Numbered from the stretch's first letter, positions 33,201 through 45,458 are shown. The stretch: DNA of 64,000 nt from Actinostola sp. cb2023 (GCA_033675265.1 JAUJYZ010000373.1:15001-79000); one strand, 5' to 3'. Numbers and translations are program-made. The notes: generated by a model from the letters alone, not told the origin.

Positions 33201-36200
33201 ATCGTTCGACGATGAAGCTAAGGCACGTTTGTTTTTGTTATAAATGAAACGACATCTTTCAGAGTGGGCCCACACGAATCGGCGTATGCTTTTGTCTGTG
33301 AAATGAGCGTGTTTAAAGCCCGTGTTTTATCGGCTGTTGTATGACGCCGTTCCACGAACTCGAACTCATCAAAAAATGAATTGAAAAGCAAATGAAATGA
33401 ACTCAAAAAGTATCATGACCTCGCTATGTTGTCATATTTGTTGCTAATTGTAATAGTACGTGTACAGCTATGTCCTTGAGTATTTATAATTAAACTCACG
33501 ACCAGCGATGTAACTATACATCTATTGACAAAAAGCTATATGTACAGAAGTCATGCAAACAGTCGAGCAAGTACGTCGAGCTATTTTCAGTAACTCATGA
33601 TGGAGTGTTTATTTCATTCCACGTTTGCAAAGTGTTTTTTTTTATAGGCCATGCCGTTAAAAACCCGTTAGCAGCTTCGTCGAGCTTCGCCAGATCATAG
33701 TCTGAATCGTCTGGATGTTATATTAATATTATGTCTCTGAAGCTAGAGAGCGAGGGTTTGATTTTCCAGTAGATTTTGTTTTGATAGCTAATCTCGCTTT
33801 GCTTGCTGCCTGACTGTCGTCACGCGCCGTGAAAACCCGTTTAAAAAGTATTCGACAGTAAAACGAAACACATTTCTCAGATATATAATGATGGATGTTT
33901 ATTTGATTCGACGTTTGAAAAATTCAGAAGGAAAAGAAATCGGGTTCAGTTAACGTATCTGGAACATCGAGTACGATTAAAAAACATCGAGCACGATAAA
34001 AAACATCGAGCACGATAAAAAACATCGAGTACGATTAAAAACATCGAGTACGATGTTCGATGTTGTCGATCACGATAAAAACATCGAGTACGATTAAAAA
34101 CATCGAGCACGATTAAAAACATAACATCGAGTACGATGTTGACTAACTAAGGACCGGGGGGTATACCCATACATCGTACTCGATTATTGTGCTCGATCTA
34201 CGAGTACTCGAAAACATCGTGCTCGATGTTATTTAAAAGACGGAGGAGGGGAGGGTAATACGCAATTTTCGTTTGTATGTATGTATTATAAAATGGCGAG
34301 GGGAGGGGAGGGGTGAAGATGTTTAGAGGTCATTTACCTTCAAAATAAAACTATGAGGGGAGGGATGAAGATGGTCAGAGGTTTACCTTCAAAATAGCGC
34401 AATGTAAGTATTTTATACAATGTTTATATTGCAATTTTCCCCTGATTTTTCATACATAACATACTTTCCCTGCAATATTTGGGTTGACTTCAATTATCAG
34501 AATATGTAACACACTGTAAGCATTTTTATTCACACCATTTGTAACAGTATATTTTTTCATTCATTTTTATTTATTACAACAGATTCTAAGTTTGTTTAAA
34601 TATATAATATTGGGTTATTGTTGCTTCCAATACAATGTATAAAGGCATTATAGGTTTATCCATTTCTTTATCTCCATTGCATATATTGTTTTTATCTTCA
34701 CTATTCGTTCCCAATATTCTTCTCTTCTTATTCTTTATGTAGAATTCAACTAAAAAGAGACCAATAACAAGATTAGACATTTCACATTTCTATTGCATTT
34801 TCACACATTTTACAGTGTGACCAACCATTAGCTAGGCCACCCAAACAAATTTCCATTCAAATTTTCACTTTAAAAGCATATATTTTACTTTATATGTGTA
34901 TGTACAAATGTATATGATCAAGAGTGAGCAAAATTTGTTTGGGTGGTCTTGGTTGGTGTAGTCGCACCTCTGCAGAGAAGCATTCAGATTCTCAGTGGAA
35001 TCATTATCATTACTGTAGTTTTTTTAATACTAATTATTTGTTATGTGAATCACATGAATTACCAACATTCTTCCAAAACTATATATCCTATATAGATTAT
35101 CAGTATATGTACATGGTGTGTCTTTAAATACCAGGTATTCGACCTTTTAACTTTTATATGTGTTGTAGTTCAATTTGGATTCTGGTACAATTTGGTTTTG
35201 GACCAGTACAATTAATTTGTTTTGAACTGGAACAATTTGTTTTTAGGGGATCGGAATTGGTACAACATAAAGTACCTTGTATGTTAATTATGGTAAATAG
35301 ACAGACATTAATGTAGGCAGACAGGAAAGGAAAGTAGGGGTAGATTAGGGAGAGAATGAAGGGAAGGGTGGGTGCCATGAAGTCATCTAGCCCCTGTTTT
35401 TGTAATGAGTCCCCAAAATAGAATCCCTTTTAAGAATGCCAGATTGTACCAGTTCAAAACAAATTGTACTGTTTACTTTTTATATACGGCAAATGCAATA
35501 TGCAAATGCAAGTGCCACTATTTAAACCAGAAACCAGAAAATAAATATTTTATGGTATTTAGTACTATTTAGTTATTTAACTATTTCATGGATATAATAT
35601 TTGCACTCTATCATTCATTCCAAATTTTGCACTTACATGTTTCAAAATCCTCTTACATACATCTTCTTTTCACAGGCAATCTGTGGGGATAAAACAAAAA
35701 CAAAGGGAAGCATCCCTGGCATATATATATCTATACTTATTGTTATTGATTAATTAATAGTTAATTAAATAAATAGTTCTCCTAGTAGCAACTACTAAAA
35801 CGTAAGGGAATTATAGGATATTCATTAGTACTAGGAGTCCCAGCTCCCCTAGCACTTTGATTCACATCCTCTGGCTTAGATGTATGAAATACATTGATCT
35901 ATATCTCCACCAAGATTTCAAGCTCCCGTTGATTAACTCTTGGTGGAACGTGGTACTACTGAGTCCCTTCTCCCTCCACGGTTTTATATTTTCTGCTACG
36001 ATCTTCCCGTTCCTTCCCTCGGTAGCCGTTGTTTGTGCTTTCACGCGTGCTCGCAACGTTGCAAGCGTCATCAATTGCGTCCGGTTTTGTCTGTTATTTA
36101 TTTTTTATTTGCTTGTTATCTATTCCCTCACTCTACACGTTCTATTCATTGTCCATGCATGGTCATTCTGTGTAGGCTGTCCACCCCCACATCCCCATCC

Positions 36201-36639
36201 TCTCCTCCCTACTTCGCCACCGGCCCTCCCCTCCCCTCCACCTATTTTTATACCTTCCTTTATTTATTCACCATTTAATTTTGTATACCAAATATTTATT
36301 TTCACTGTATTTTCATATTTTTCATTTCCTTTCTTCATTCACCTTTCACTGTCATCGATTTTTTATCCTCACATACAACCACTACTCTCTCCATTTTTCC
36401 ATATGTATGGGTTGAATTGCATTTGCCTTTTATAAAAACAATATCCAATCAAATACATGTATCCAGAATAACTATATTTAACCCTTACTCACTTGAGCTG
36501 TTTCCTTTGCACTGACATGCAGCCATGCAATTAGTATAGCTATAGTACTAGTGCCCAGCTGGTTTATTGGAATATAAAAACTCTATTTTTTAAAAAGATT
36601 ATACAATTTTTATGAGATTTGAGGTCTGGTTATACCCTA

Positions 36640-36699
36640 CGAGCAGAGTCTTCTTTTAACCTCCTCTCTCGGGAGGAGGTTAAAAGAAGACTCTGCTCG
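36640..36699. repeat. Perfect 27-bp stem with 6-nt loop
   Basis: CGAGCAGAGTCTTCTTTTAA and the next seven bases pair exactly with the right arm ending at 36699; the loop is TCTCGG. It lies inside the 3.8-kb inverted-repeat element and is flanked by GGTCTGGTTATA and GGTGTCTGGTTATA. Confidence 0.85.
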
Positions 36700-37142
36700 C
36701 AGCCGGTGTCTGGTTATAAAGCATAATAACAAAATTTCAGGCCTCAATTTCTATAGTTCATGTTGTTGTATGACTCGTTCTACAAAGAGTTCCTGATTTG
36801 AAGAACAAATAAATAAATAAATAAATAAAGCTATAAGCTTATACTTAAGCTTATAAGCTTAATTATCAACTATACATGTATAAAAGAACACAAGTTACAT
36901 TGTTGGGTACCCATTCAGTTGTTTGTAAGCAGCATATTAGTTTCGGGACTAGTTTACAAGTAATAAGCTTAATAATACAAAGAATAATAAGACTTAAGCT
37001 TAATTAGCTTTAATAATTAAGCTTAGTAATACATGTAAGTCTTAAGCTACAATGTAGCTTCAATAAAGTTCATTATTAATAAATGCTTACTTAAACTTAC
37101 AAGTTGAAATCAATAAGCTTAGACTTTAGAGTGCAACCCATA

Positions 37143-37242
37143 TGTCCGTGAAATAGTACTATTACTCCGTTTTCTATTGTTTCATCAGTGCTATTTAGTA
37201 CTAAGACTTAATTAGTTAGTACGTTACTGTTTCACGGACACA
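37143..37242. mobile_element. Small MITE-like inverted repeat
   Basis: TGTCCGTGAAATAGTA at the left is mirrored by the block ending TTTCACGGACA at the right. About 100 bp in all, nested in the 3.8-kb element. Confidence 0.5.
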
Positions 37243-38860
37243 TGGTAAAGCACTCTATTTAAAAAAATCATTTTATACATGCATGTAGGTCTTACCTTAA
37301 GCGTTCAAAATTCAAACACACATCTTACGAAAGATGCCATTTCTCACGAAGTCGCCATTTCGCTCCGCCATAGCTTGTTTCGGACCCTTTCTTAGGTACC
37401 GTACATGTACGAATGTACAAATTTCGGCGGTATCCCTTCACATGTCCGCCATTTTGAAGGTAAATGACCTCTAAACATCTTCACCCCTCCCCTCCCCTCG
37501 CCATTTTATAATACATACATACAAACGAAAATTGCGTATTACCCTCCCCTCCTCCGTCTTTTAAATATACATCGAGCACGATGTTTTCGAGTACTCGTAG
37601 ATCGAGCACAATAATCGAGTACGATGTATGGGTATACCCCCCGGTCCTTAGTTAGTCAACATCGTACTCGATGTTATGTTTTTAATCGATGTTTTTGTAC
37701 TCGATGTTTTTTTTTAATCGTACTCGATGATGTTTTTTTTATCGTTGATCGAACCAGTCATTGTCGAACATCGTACTCACGCAACTGACATTGTTTGTTA
37801 AGCCCGTACTCATTGTTTTTTATTTGCAGTCCCGCTGACGACTGAAATTTTCGGCTAATTTATAAGCCAATCGAACAGTCGGTGTGTATTCACCTCTAAC
37901 TCTACAACAACGACATTCAGTAGACTTAATAAACGTTTCTTGGTCTTTGCTACTGTAGTATTTATTTGTCTATACTTTTGTACTTCATTTTTAAAGCGAT
38001 CGCTGAACGTTGAAATATAGGCAATATTTGAGGTACGAAAACAGAATCTGGTAACAAATTTTTTAGGAAAACGCCACGCCCCAGGATAAACAATGTAGCA
38101 TTTTTGAGAAATAAAGGAGGCTAACACTCAGATCCCTGAGCGCTAAAATAACTTTTCGTTTTATTTTGCCTGATTCGAAATTTGTTAATAATCGGACGAT
38201 CGTAACGATCGTATGGAAATCAGCCTTCAGAGAGCGCGATTCATAGCGCGTTGGCTTACGGACTTTCGCGACGTAGACGATTATCGATTCAGTCATTGAC
38301 TTTCGAATTCACGATTGATGATCGCGTCAAAGTCAAAATCGTGTTGTGTTTGCAGATGATGTTGCACTAGCTGTGAACTGATTGCGGTCCAAGTTGAAAA
38401 AGGTTTTGGTATGTTCTTTTATCCTGGTTTTTAGAGCCCTGGATGTTTGTCCAACATAGATTTATCGAATCGTAACGATTGTACATTCCTTATAAATGCC
38501 TGATTGCCTACAAGATTGTCGCGATTTGGTAGTTAGCGCTTTTATTTGGCTTACGGACTTTCGCATGACGTCCGGCATTCAACTTATCGATTCAGTCATC
38601 GAAATTCGCAAGTGTACTTCTTTTTCAAAATGCATTGGTTTGCTGAGACAGTGTAGGAAGTAATTATCGATACGCGTAATTCACAAATAGCTCTTGGATA
38701 ACGCTGGAAATAGCATTTCAGAGCCTCTAGATTTCAAAATTTGCTAGGGACATGCCAAGGCCCCCTAGCGGCTCACGCCTACGGCGCTCGCTACCCGTGC
38801 TCCCACTTATTTTCCCTTTGCTGCGGCCTTGGTTCACTTTTGAGTAGCAGGGGGGAAAAG

Positions 38861-39000
38861 ATTAGCCACGTCCCTGAGTGGTAAATGGTGTTGCATGCTC
38901 GGGCTAGCTGTATCACTGTCAACAAAAAAGGTTAGCTACGCCCCTGAGTAGTAAATGGTTTTGCATGCTCGGGCTAGCTGTATCACTGTCAACAAAAAAG
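38861..39000. repeat. Tandem duplication of a 70-bp unit
   Basis: Two adjacent copies share GCATGCTCGGGCTAGCTGTA and TCACTGTCAACAAAAAAGGT with few differences. Between 37751 and 38860 I see only AT-rich DNA with two related CTTACGGACTTTCGC / ATCGATTCAGTCAT blocks (38253 and 38550). Confidence 0.65.
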
Positions 39001-39229
39001 GTCAGATTTCAATTACCACTACTTTTCCCGCCACAGTCTTCCGATTGATATTACGTGTTGTAAGGCTAGACCTGACGCACGTTCCTAATACTGGTAATAT
39101 TCGAACCCCCCTTGGCAAAATCCTGGATCCGCCACTGCACCGATTGTCTAAAATCGGTTGTTTGTTACGTTTGTTACGTTTTTGTCTTATCAATATTAGT
39201 AACTCGGAAAAGGTTTGTGTACTCTCAGT

Positions 39230-39948
39230 GCTGGATGTTTGCTGGATGTTTACTGGATGTTTGCTGCATGGTTGCTGGATGTTTGCTGGATGTTTGCTGG
39301 ATGGTTCCTGGATGTTTGCTGGATGATTGCTGGATGTTTGCTAGATATATGCTGGATGTTTGCTGGGTGTTTCCTGCGTGGTTGCTGGATGTTTCCTGCG
39401 TGGTTGCTGGATGTTTGCTGGATGATTGCTGGATGTTTGCTGGATGTTTGCTGGATGATTGCTGGATGCTTGCTGGATGTTTGCTGGATGTTTGCGCTGC
39501 ATGATTGCTGGATGCTTGCTGGATGTTTGCTGGATGGTTGCTGGATGGTTGCTGGATGTTTGCTGGATGTTTGCTGGATGGTTGCTGGATGTTTGCTGGA
39601 TGTTTGCTGGATGTTTGCTGGATGTTTGCTAGATATATGCTGGATGGTTGCTGGATGTTTGCTGGGTGTTTTCTGGATGGTTACTGGATGGTTGCTGAAT
39701 GTTTGCTGAATGTTTGCTGGATGTTTGCTGAATGTTTGCTGGATGGTTGCTGGATGTTTGCTGCATGGCTGCTGGATGTTTGCTGGATGTTTGCTGGGTA
39801 TTTGCTGGATGATTGCTGGATGTTTGCTGGATGGGTACTGGATATATGCTGGATGTTTCCTGGATGATTGCTGGATGGTTGTTGGATGGTTGCTGCATGG
39901 TTGCTGGATGGTTGTTGGATGGTTGTTGGATGGTTGCTGGATGGCTGC
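39230..39948. repeat. Decanucleotide array GCTGGATGTT
   Basis: About 70 copies of a GCTGGATGTT or GCTGGATGGT unit, with TTGCTAGATATAT and TTGCTGCATG variants. All six frames are largely open because of the repeat (for example MFAGCLLDVCW), so the long frames here are not evidence for a gene. No exon was seen next to this array. Confidence 0.85.
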
Positions 39949-40149
39949 GCGGAAGGGACGTGGGTATAGTCAGTAAGCAACTTTATTTCAACGGATAAAT
40001 TGTCGGAATTCTTCTGATTATAACTCTCTTGCTGTAGATAATTTAATGAATTCAAATATCATCCAGTCTGCCTTGTCTTTCTTCTCTGTAAAAGAAAAAG
40101 AAAATCGGGATTAACTGTATCTTCCTCTTCAAATACAGTTTTGTATCAC

Positions 40150-40620
40150 AGTTCAGAGAAGCTCTCGTTTTATTCTCGTTTTAAGCATATTTTTCTGGTT
40201 TGCCGTGTTGATTGGCCAGTGATAAGAGTACGGGACAAAACTATGATTATACACCTATTGTGTTTAAGCTATTTAATTTTACTAAGTAAATATTTCTTAT
40301 ACTCCGTACACTATGAACAAAAATCATTCAACTTATTTCTAGTCTTACTCAAGCAAAAACTGACTGTAAAAAATTGCATTGCTGTAGAATCTAGAACAGT
40401 TAAACAATTTACATCTAAATGGGAGAAAATAATTAAATACTTTAGCTCAAATCCATTGTAATAAATAACCTAGCTATATTAGACTATATTGGTATTGTAA
40501 AATACCATGCACGTATTATTATTATTATTATTATATACAAAAAAGAAAATGTAATATTCTAGTAACAAAAATAAACGTTGATTGAAAAATAAATAATAAA
40601 TAAAAAAATAAAATAAAAAA
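40150..40620 (+). mobile_element. LINE 3' end with A-rich tail
   Basis: The frame ending at 40461 reads LSYLILLSKYFLYSVHYEQK, then a lysine-rich stretch and WEKIIKYF before the stop. This is the same C-terminal pattern as the LINE fragment at 23.7-23.9 kb (leucine-rich, K-x3-Y, then a basic W/F ending). The A-rich sequence to 40620 is a likely tail. It is 5'-truncated. Confidence 0.5.
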
Positions 40621-40943
40621 TAAAAAATAATACACCAATTTTCAAAAACGTTGTCCTATATGAAATGCCGGGTCAAATGTAAAAGGAATAATTATTATCA
40701 TTTGTCTGTGATAGTCCAGAATATAGAATGCATTTGCTAAGTTTCTGGGTCCTACGAATATGCCTTTATTTCTGCTTTAGAAATCTGCTTTGTGTTATAG
40801 AACGATAATTATTCTTTTTTTCATTTTACTATTCCACATAGTGGAAAACAGGTGTATATTTATTTCAATAAGAATAAAATGGCGAGGCTTCTTTTTGTTT
40901 GTTTTAGTCCTTAGGCTCATCGTCACTATAATGACTTTGTTTA

Positions 40944-41006
40944 CAGTAGAACCCCGATAACTCGAACCGTTTTCCGTTGCCCTTGGGAGTTAGTGGGGTT
41001 CTACTG
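40944..41006. mobile_element. 63-bp pogo/Tigger-like terminal remnant, TA duplication
   Basis: CAGTAGAACCCCGATAACTC at the left and GGGGTTCTACTG at the right are inverted, with TA on both sides. These ends are typical of pogo/Tigger elements of the Tc1-mariner superfamily. It lies just past the poly(A) signal of the second gene. Confidence 0.7.
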
Positions 41007-41121
41007 TATTTGTTTGTTTTCATAGAAAGTGTTTATTCATTCTTTTCAGTGCATGCACCGCTCCAAAAAAATAGCACCTTGTCTGTATGCGCATAGGATT
41101 GTGGGTAAATGTCTGTCATAG

Positions 41122-41127
41122 TTTATT
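41122..41127 (-). terminator. AATAAA poly(A) signal of the second gene
   Basis: AATAAA on the minus strand lies 44 nt after the TAA of the proposed terminal exon, inside AT-rich 3' UTR sequence. It supports the end of a transcript here. Confidence 0.55.
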
Positions 41128-41170
41128 TAAAATAGGTTCCACTTTCAGCCCACTCAAACAAGTGACATAC

Positions 41171-41364
41171 TTAGAATCTACAGGGTGACGGAGGTTTTCT
41201 TCTTGTCCATTGAAACTGGCAACGTTGTTTCTTTTTCATCGGCTTTCGATCTTTTCTTACCACTCTTTCATTTAAGTCTCTGTTGTTGAGAATCTGAGAG
41301 TCTGCTGCAATGAACACTTTACTGCTCAACGCCTCGTCGCCAAATATTTCATCCTCTTGGGATG
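41171..41364 (-). CDS. Proposed terminal exon of an unidentified gene
   Basis: Acceptor TTTTTCTTTAAAG|CATCC opens a frame of 63 full codons to TAA at 41173-41171. It begins SQEDEIFGDEALSSKVFIAA, continues DSQILNNRDLNERV, and ends in a basic tail with RKDRKPMKKKQR that could be a nuclear localisation signal. Only one frame is open and it enters in phase 1. A GTG|GTAAGA inside the exon could be an internal donor, in which case the tail is intronic. I do not recognise the protein. Confidence 0.6.
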
Positions 41365-41710
41365 CTTTAAAGAAAAACAGGGAGAAAATAGTATATCACC
41401 ACACTGTACTACACACGTTACAAACTATTCCAGTAAGCATCAAGTCAGGAGAGATACGTACAGTATGATCGAGCTTGATGAACGCACAGCATACCAAACA
41501 CAAAGAACACTTCAAACTTCATGTTGATTTCCAACGTACTCTGAAAACCTACTTGATATAGAAATAATAAATCCATTAATTGTTTTCTATTTAGTACACG
41601 TCAACTAGAAGAGTGCAAACAAGCTATTTGGTGTGTATTTTTGCCCAACGAGATCAAATTTGTGATGTATTGTTGACACTGAACGCGCCGCCCAGGAGTC
41701 AATGGGTTAC

Positions 41711-41727
41711 CTCGAGTGTAATATTTA
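41711..41727 (-). CDS. Possible 17-nt microexon of the second gene
   Basis: CTTGCCTTACAG|TAAATATTACACTCGAG|GTAACC has a very good acceptor and an acceptable donor. It is the only piece I found that links the phases of the proposed exon at 42077-42111 (exit 2) and the terminal exon (entry 1). The acceptor is the same TGTTCTTGCCTTACAG that recurs in every unit of the adjoining array. The donor side overlaps a GGAGTCAATGGGTTA-type mobile-element end, so this is weakly supported. Confidence 0.25.
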
Positions 41728-42076
41728 CTGTAAGGCAAGAACACCTAACGAATTACGTGTAATATGACTACAGACCGCTCTGTAAAGCAAGACCCTAACG
41801 AATACGGGTTATATGACTACAGACCGCGCAACACCTAACGAATACGTGTATATATGACTACCTGTAGCAACCACCCTAACGATCGTGTTATACTACAGAC
41901 CGCTACTCGAATCGAGACACCTAACGAATACGTGTATATGAACTTATCTTATCTTGCGTGTGTGCTGTATTTTTCCCATATCATTACAAAGTTGGTTTTA
42001 TGCCTTTCCTCTTCTCAAACTGCTAACAAACAATACCATAATTACTGAGGGCTGCTCTTGCCTGCGCTATGTTTAC

Positions 42077-42111
42077 CTCTGGCGCCTTTGTGCTAACTTT
42101 CTTGGTTCAAA
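42077..42111 (-). CDS. Possible 35-nt exon inside the 51-bp array region
   Basis: Acceptor TACTTATAG|TTTGAACC and donor CAGAG|GTAAAC bound a frame coding FEPRKLAQRRQ, open only in phase 0, which matches the exit phase of the proposed exon at 44050-44098. It is non-repetitive sequence embedded in the array, and its 5' flank is array sequence. Confidence 0.4.
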
Positions 42112-42209
42112 CTATAAGTACGTGTATATGACTACAGACCGCTACTGTAAGGCAAGAACACCTAACGAATACGTGTATATGACTACAGACCGCTACTGTA
42201 AGGCAAGAA

Positions 42210-42690
42210 CAATCAATCAATCAATCAAAGCTTTTATTTTACAACGGAGTCTCTTCAATACAATATGATTGGTCTCCCAGAGAGCCGTATATATAGATAT
42301 AAATAATATTTTACAATAAGTTAAAAAGGTTCTATTTACATATCATATATTATTAATAATAAATTACATGTATTATTAAAGTACAACTTATATATAATGA
42401 AATATAATATTAATTTTATAAATAACAATACAAATCTACATTATAAGCTTACTAAATAAATCTTTGTTTTCTAATTGTGCTTTAAAAGTAATTGTGCTAT
42501 GCTGGACACGCGCCTCAGCAGGGATTTTATTCCAGAGTACAGAACCTCTATAGTGGAAGGTACATTTCCCTGTCTTTGATTTAGGTCTAGGGATATGTAA
42601 ATTTGAAGATGAATTTCTCAGGTTATACGAATGTATATCCGTAGTAGAGGTAAAAATATCCTTTAAATAGGAGGGTGATAAATCAGTATA
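42210..42690 (-). mobile_element. LINE 3' end with (ATTG)n tail
   Basis: Read on the minus strand, a frame near 42450-42690 codes a reverse-transcriptase C-terminal pattern: DIHSYNLRNSSSNLHIPRP, then FHYRGSVLWNKIPAEAR. The YNLR and Y-G-LWN-IP motifs are typical of many LINE C-termini. The 3' end carries repeated GATT units at 42210-42228. It is 5'-truncated and sits between array units. Confidence 0.7.
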
Positions 42691-42699
42691 TCACCTAAC

Positions 42700-42970
42700 G
42701 AATACGACTCTGCGACTCTAGCTTCTCGAGTGCTTAGCAGCCGACCAAGTGCATCCATAACTCGATGGACGCACAGCTGAAGCGTTGACCATTCCTTTTA
42801 TAACATAGTTACTGCAAATTCAAATAAAGCAATTTTATTTTCCAATTGATTTCAGAGCGCGCGCTATGGCGATGACGTGAGCGTGCGTCCATTGAGTTAT
42901 GGATGCACGCTCGCGCACGCTAATATAATTAGCCAATCAGAGCGCGCGTTATATCAATGCTATGTTATAA
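42700..42970. mobile_element. Foldback element related to the one at 46.42 kb
   Basis: CTATGTTATAAAAGGAATGG, GTGCGTCCATCGAGTTATGG, and TGCTAAGCACTCGAGAAGCT (minus strand) match the 46421-46613 element with substitutions. A second inverted part runs to 42970. Confidence 0.5.
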
Positions 42971-44049
42971 GACTGTACAGACCGCTACTGTAAGGCAACC
43001 ACACCTAACGAATACGTGTATATGACTACAGACCGCTACTGTAAAGCAAGAACACCTAACGAATACGTGTATATGACTACATACCGCTACTGTAAGGCAA
43101 GAACACCTAACTAACGAATGACTGTACGTGTATATGACTGTACACAGACCGCTACTGTAAGGCAAGAACACCTAACGAATACGTGTATATGACTACAGAC
43201 CGCTACTGTAAAGCAAGAACACCTAACGAATACGTGTATATGACTACAGACCGCTACTGTAAAGCAAGAACACCTAACGAATACGTGTATATGACTACAG
43301 ACCGCTACTGTAAGGCAAGAACACCTAACGAATACGTGTATATGACTGTACAGACCGCTACTGTAAGGCAAGAACACCTAACGAATACGTGTATATGACT
43401 ACAGACCGCTACTGTAAGGCAAGAACACCTAACGAATACGTGTATATGACTACAGACCGCTACTGTAAGGCAAGAACACCTAACGAATACGTGTATATGA
43501 CTACACACCGCTAATGTAAGGTAAGAACACCTAATGAATACGTGTATATGACTACAGACCGCTACTGTAAGGCAAGAACACCTAACGAATACGTGTATAT
43601 GACTACAGACCGCTACTGTGTAAGGCAAGAACACCTAACGAATACGTGTATATGACTACAGACCGCTACTGTAAGACAACAACACCTAACGAATACGTGT
43701 ATATGACTACAGACCGCTACTGTAAGGCAAGAACACCTAACGAATACGTGTATATGACTACAGACCGCTACTGTAAGACAACAACACCTAACGAATACGT
43801 GTATATGACTACAGACCGCTACTGTAAGGTAAGAACACCTAACGAATACGTGTATATGACTACACACCGCTACTGTAAGACAACAACACCTAACGAATAC
43901 GTGTATATGACTACAGACCGCTACTGTAAGACAACAACACGAATACGTGTATATGACTACACACCGCTACTAACGAATACGTGTATATGACTACAGACCG
44001 CTACTGTAAGACAACAACACCTAACGAATATATCCATATGATTTGGTAC

Positions 44050-44098
44050 CTTTGAACAGCCTTCTTGGAGATCTGTACCTTCACCCTCATAGAATACA
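44050..44098 (-). CDS. Possible 49-nt exon upstream of the 51-bp array
   Basis: Acceptor ACTCTTTCAG|TGTATT and donor TTCAAAG|GTACCA bound a frame VFYEGEGTDLQEGCSK, entry phase 2 and exit phase 0. A second frame (YSMRVKVQISKKAVQ) is also open, so the frame is inferred from phase fit to the next proposed exon. The product is unknown. Confidence 0.4.
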
Positions 44099-44414
44099 CT
44101 GAAAGAGTTTCATAATTAACTACAGCTAATATACTCGGCTTCAATTCCTGGGGACTGTCGTCAGTACATTCAATTAGAATGTCAGTAAAAGTACTACGCT
44201 ATGTATAGCAAACTAATTCCATCATGTACCCGAATTAATTCAATCAATTATTGCACCAAACGCTTTAAATCGTCCAATCACGTCACATTCAATGTCTCTA
44301 GGTCATGTAGCTCACTAATATATCCTAAATTTCCTCAGAAAATATCTGAGACAATAGTCCCTTTTCGCCGGTTCACAGATCCCGTTGTAAAACCGCTGTA
44401 CTTATTGACATCAG

Positions 44415-44563
44415 ACGCATTTGTACAGGGTTAGCCTCGAGTCAGTGTAAATTATTCACAAATATCAACAAGAACACGAAAAGATGTTGATATAAAACAA
44501 TAGAAACATTTTTGAATTGCATGGACTGTTTTCTGAATCGAGGCTAACCCTGTACAAATGCGT
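44415..44563. repeat. 27-bp inverted repeat with about 95-bp spacer
   Basis: GACGCATTTGTACAGGGTTA and GCCTCGA at 44415 are mirrored at 44537-44563. On the plus strand a frame ending VKPLYLLTSDAFVQG precedes the left arm after a TTTCCTCAG acceptor-like site. Whether this is a captured exon end or chance is unclear. Confidence 0.5.
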
Positions 44564-44831
44564 CTTTTGTCAAGGACAGCGGTCATCTCTAAACAACGTG
44601 AAACTGGAGTATTAGTCAAGCTGCTGCCATTCATATCGGCGACACTATAGCGCGTATACAGCTATGAAACTCCTTGGAGTACATCTCTGTAATTCAAAAA
44701 GGCTATGCTACGCCTGTATGCCATCTGGGCTTCATCCATACAAGACATAATTAAGTAATTAACTCAGTTCAGCACAATTATAAGACATGTGGTTCTATAT
44801 ATCTGCTGCTCTAGTGACTCCAACATAATTG

Positions 44832-45458
44832 CGAGTGCATTTTGTAATTTGTTTAACTCGCTCGTATCGCGTCAAAAACACTCGGATATTTCTGCATTTA
44901 ACACATGTAATAACTCAAACATGTAGGCTTTTAAGAGTGTATTCAAAGTTTTATTTTTCAGTCGCGTTTCCTTTACGGGCCGATTTTCTAACAGTGGTTT
45001 TTCATAATATTGTCCTCCTGTTCGCTCAAAAATCGTACGATTTCTACGAAACTTCAGATTCTTGTTAAATAGATTGTCATAATTTTGTCTGCTGGGTTTA
45101 AAAAAAAATCTCTCGACTGCAAGTTGCGCGGCATTATTTTTATGGTCAGTTTTTAGGCCGCGCAACTTGCAGTCGAGAGATTTTTTTTAAACCAGACAGA
45201 CAAAATTATGACAATCTATTTAACAAGAATCTGAAGTTTCGTAGAAATCGTACGATTTTTGAGCGAACAGGAGGACAATATTATGAAAAACCACTATTAG
45301 AAAATCGGCCCGTAACGGCAAACGCGACTGAAAAATAAAACTTTGAATATACCCTTAAAAGCCTACATGTTTGAGTTATTACATGTGTTAAATTCAGAAA
45401 TATCCGAGTGTTTTGGACGCGATACGAGCGAGTTAAACAAATTACAAAATGCACTATA
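44832..45458. mobile_element. 627-bp foldback with about 300-bp arms
   Basis: The left arm from AGTGCATTTTGTAATTTG is repeated in reverse complement to 45458 with very few differences; the loop is about 30 bp (ATTATTTTTATGGTCAG). There is no coding capacity. A cruciform or hairpin could form. The near-identity suggests recent origin or gene conversion between arms. Confidence 0.75.

Larger units (their letters stand above)
33960..37750. mobile_element. 3.8-kb element with about 350-bp inverted ends rich in GAGTACGAT
   Basis: The left arm (to about 34348) holds repeated ACATCGAGTACGAT/ACATCGAGCACGAT units, then CCGGGGGGTATACCCATACA and GGCGAGGGGAGGGGAGGGGT. The right arm (from 37451) is its reverse complement. 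The interior has no recognisable transposase. It includes a palindrome at 34817-34970, a pyrimidine-rich stretch near 36180-36240, a perfect hairpin at 36640 and AAGCTTA-rich sequence at 36830-37110. The 193-codon frame near 35857-36435 lacks an ATG start and domain, so I do not call it a gene. Confidence 0.7.
41722..44030. repeat. 51-bp array (TACGTGTATATGACTACAGA units), interrupted
   Basis: About 20 good copies at 42965-44030, two at 42118-42210 and several degraded ones at 41722-41940. The unit includes CTAACGAATACGTGTATATG, ACTACAGACCGCTACTG and TAAGGCAAGAACAC. On the minus strand each unit carries TGTTCTTGCCTTACAG, a near-ideal splice acceptor. The unit is divisible by three, so long frames on both strands (FVRCSCLTVAVCSHIHV) are expected and are not genes. 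A LINE end and a foldback lie inside. Confidence 0.85.

Noticed and set aside
35857..36435. 193-codon plus-strand frame, hydrophobic and proline-rich
   Set aside because: It starts at a non-ATG codon, lies inside a mobile element, is driven by pyrimidine-rich DNA and has no recognisable domain.
39112..40055. Long frames on both strands (CLLDVCWM, SSNHPANIQQ)
   Set aside because: All come from the decanucleotide array; 10-bp periodicity leaves frames open without coding constraint.
41954..43990. Frames such as FVRCSCLTVAVCSHIHV and MTTDRYCKARTPNEY
   Set aside because: The 51-bp unit is divisible by three, so repeats stay open. Opposite strands are equally open and there is no homology.
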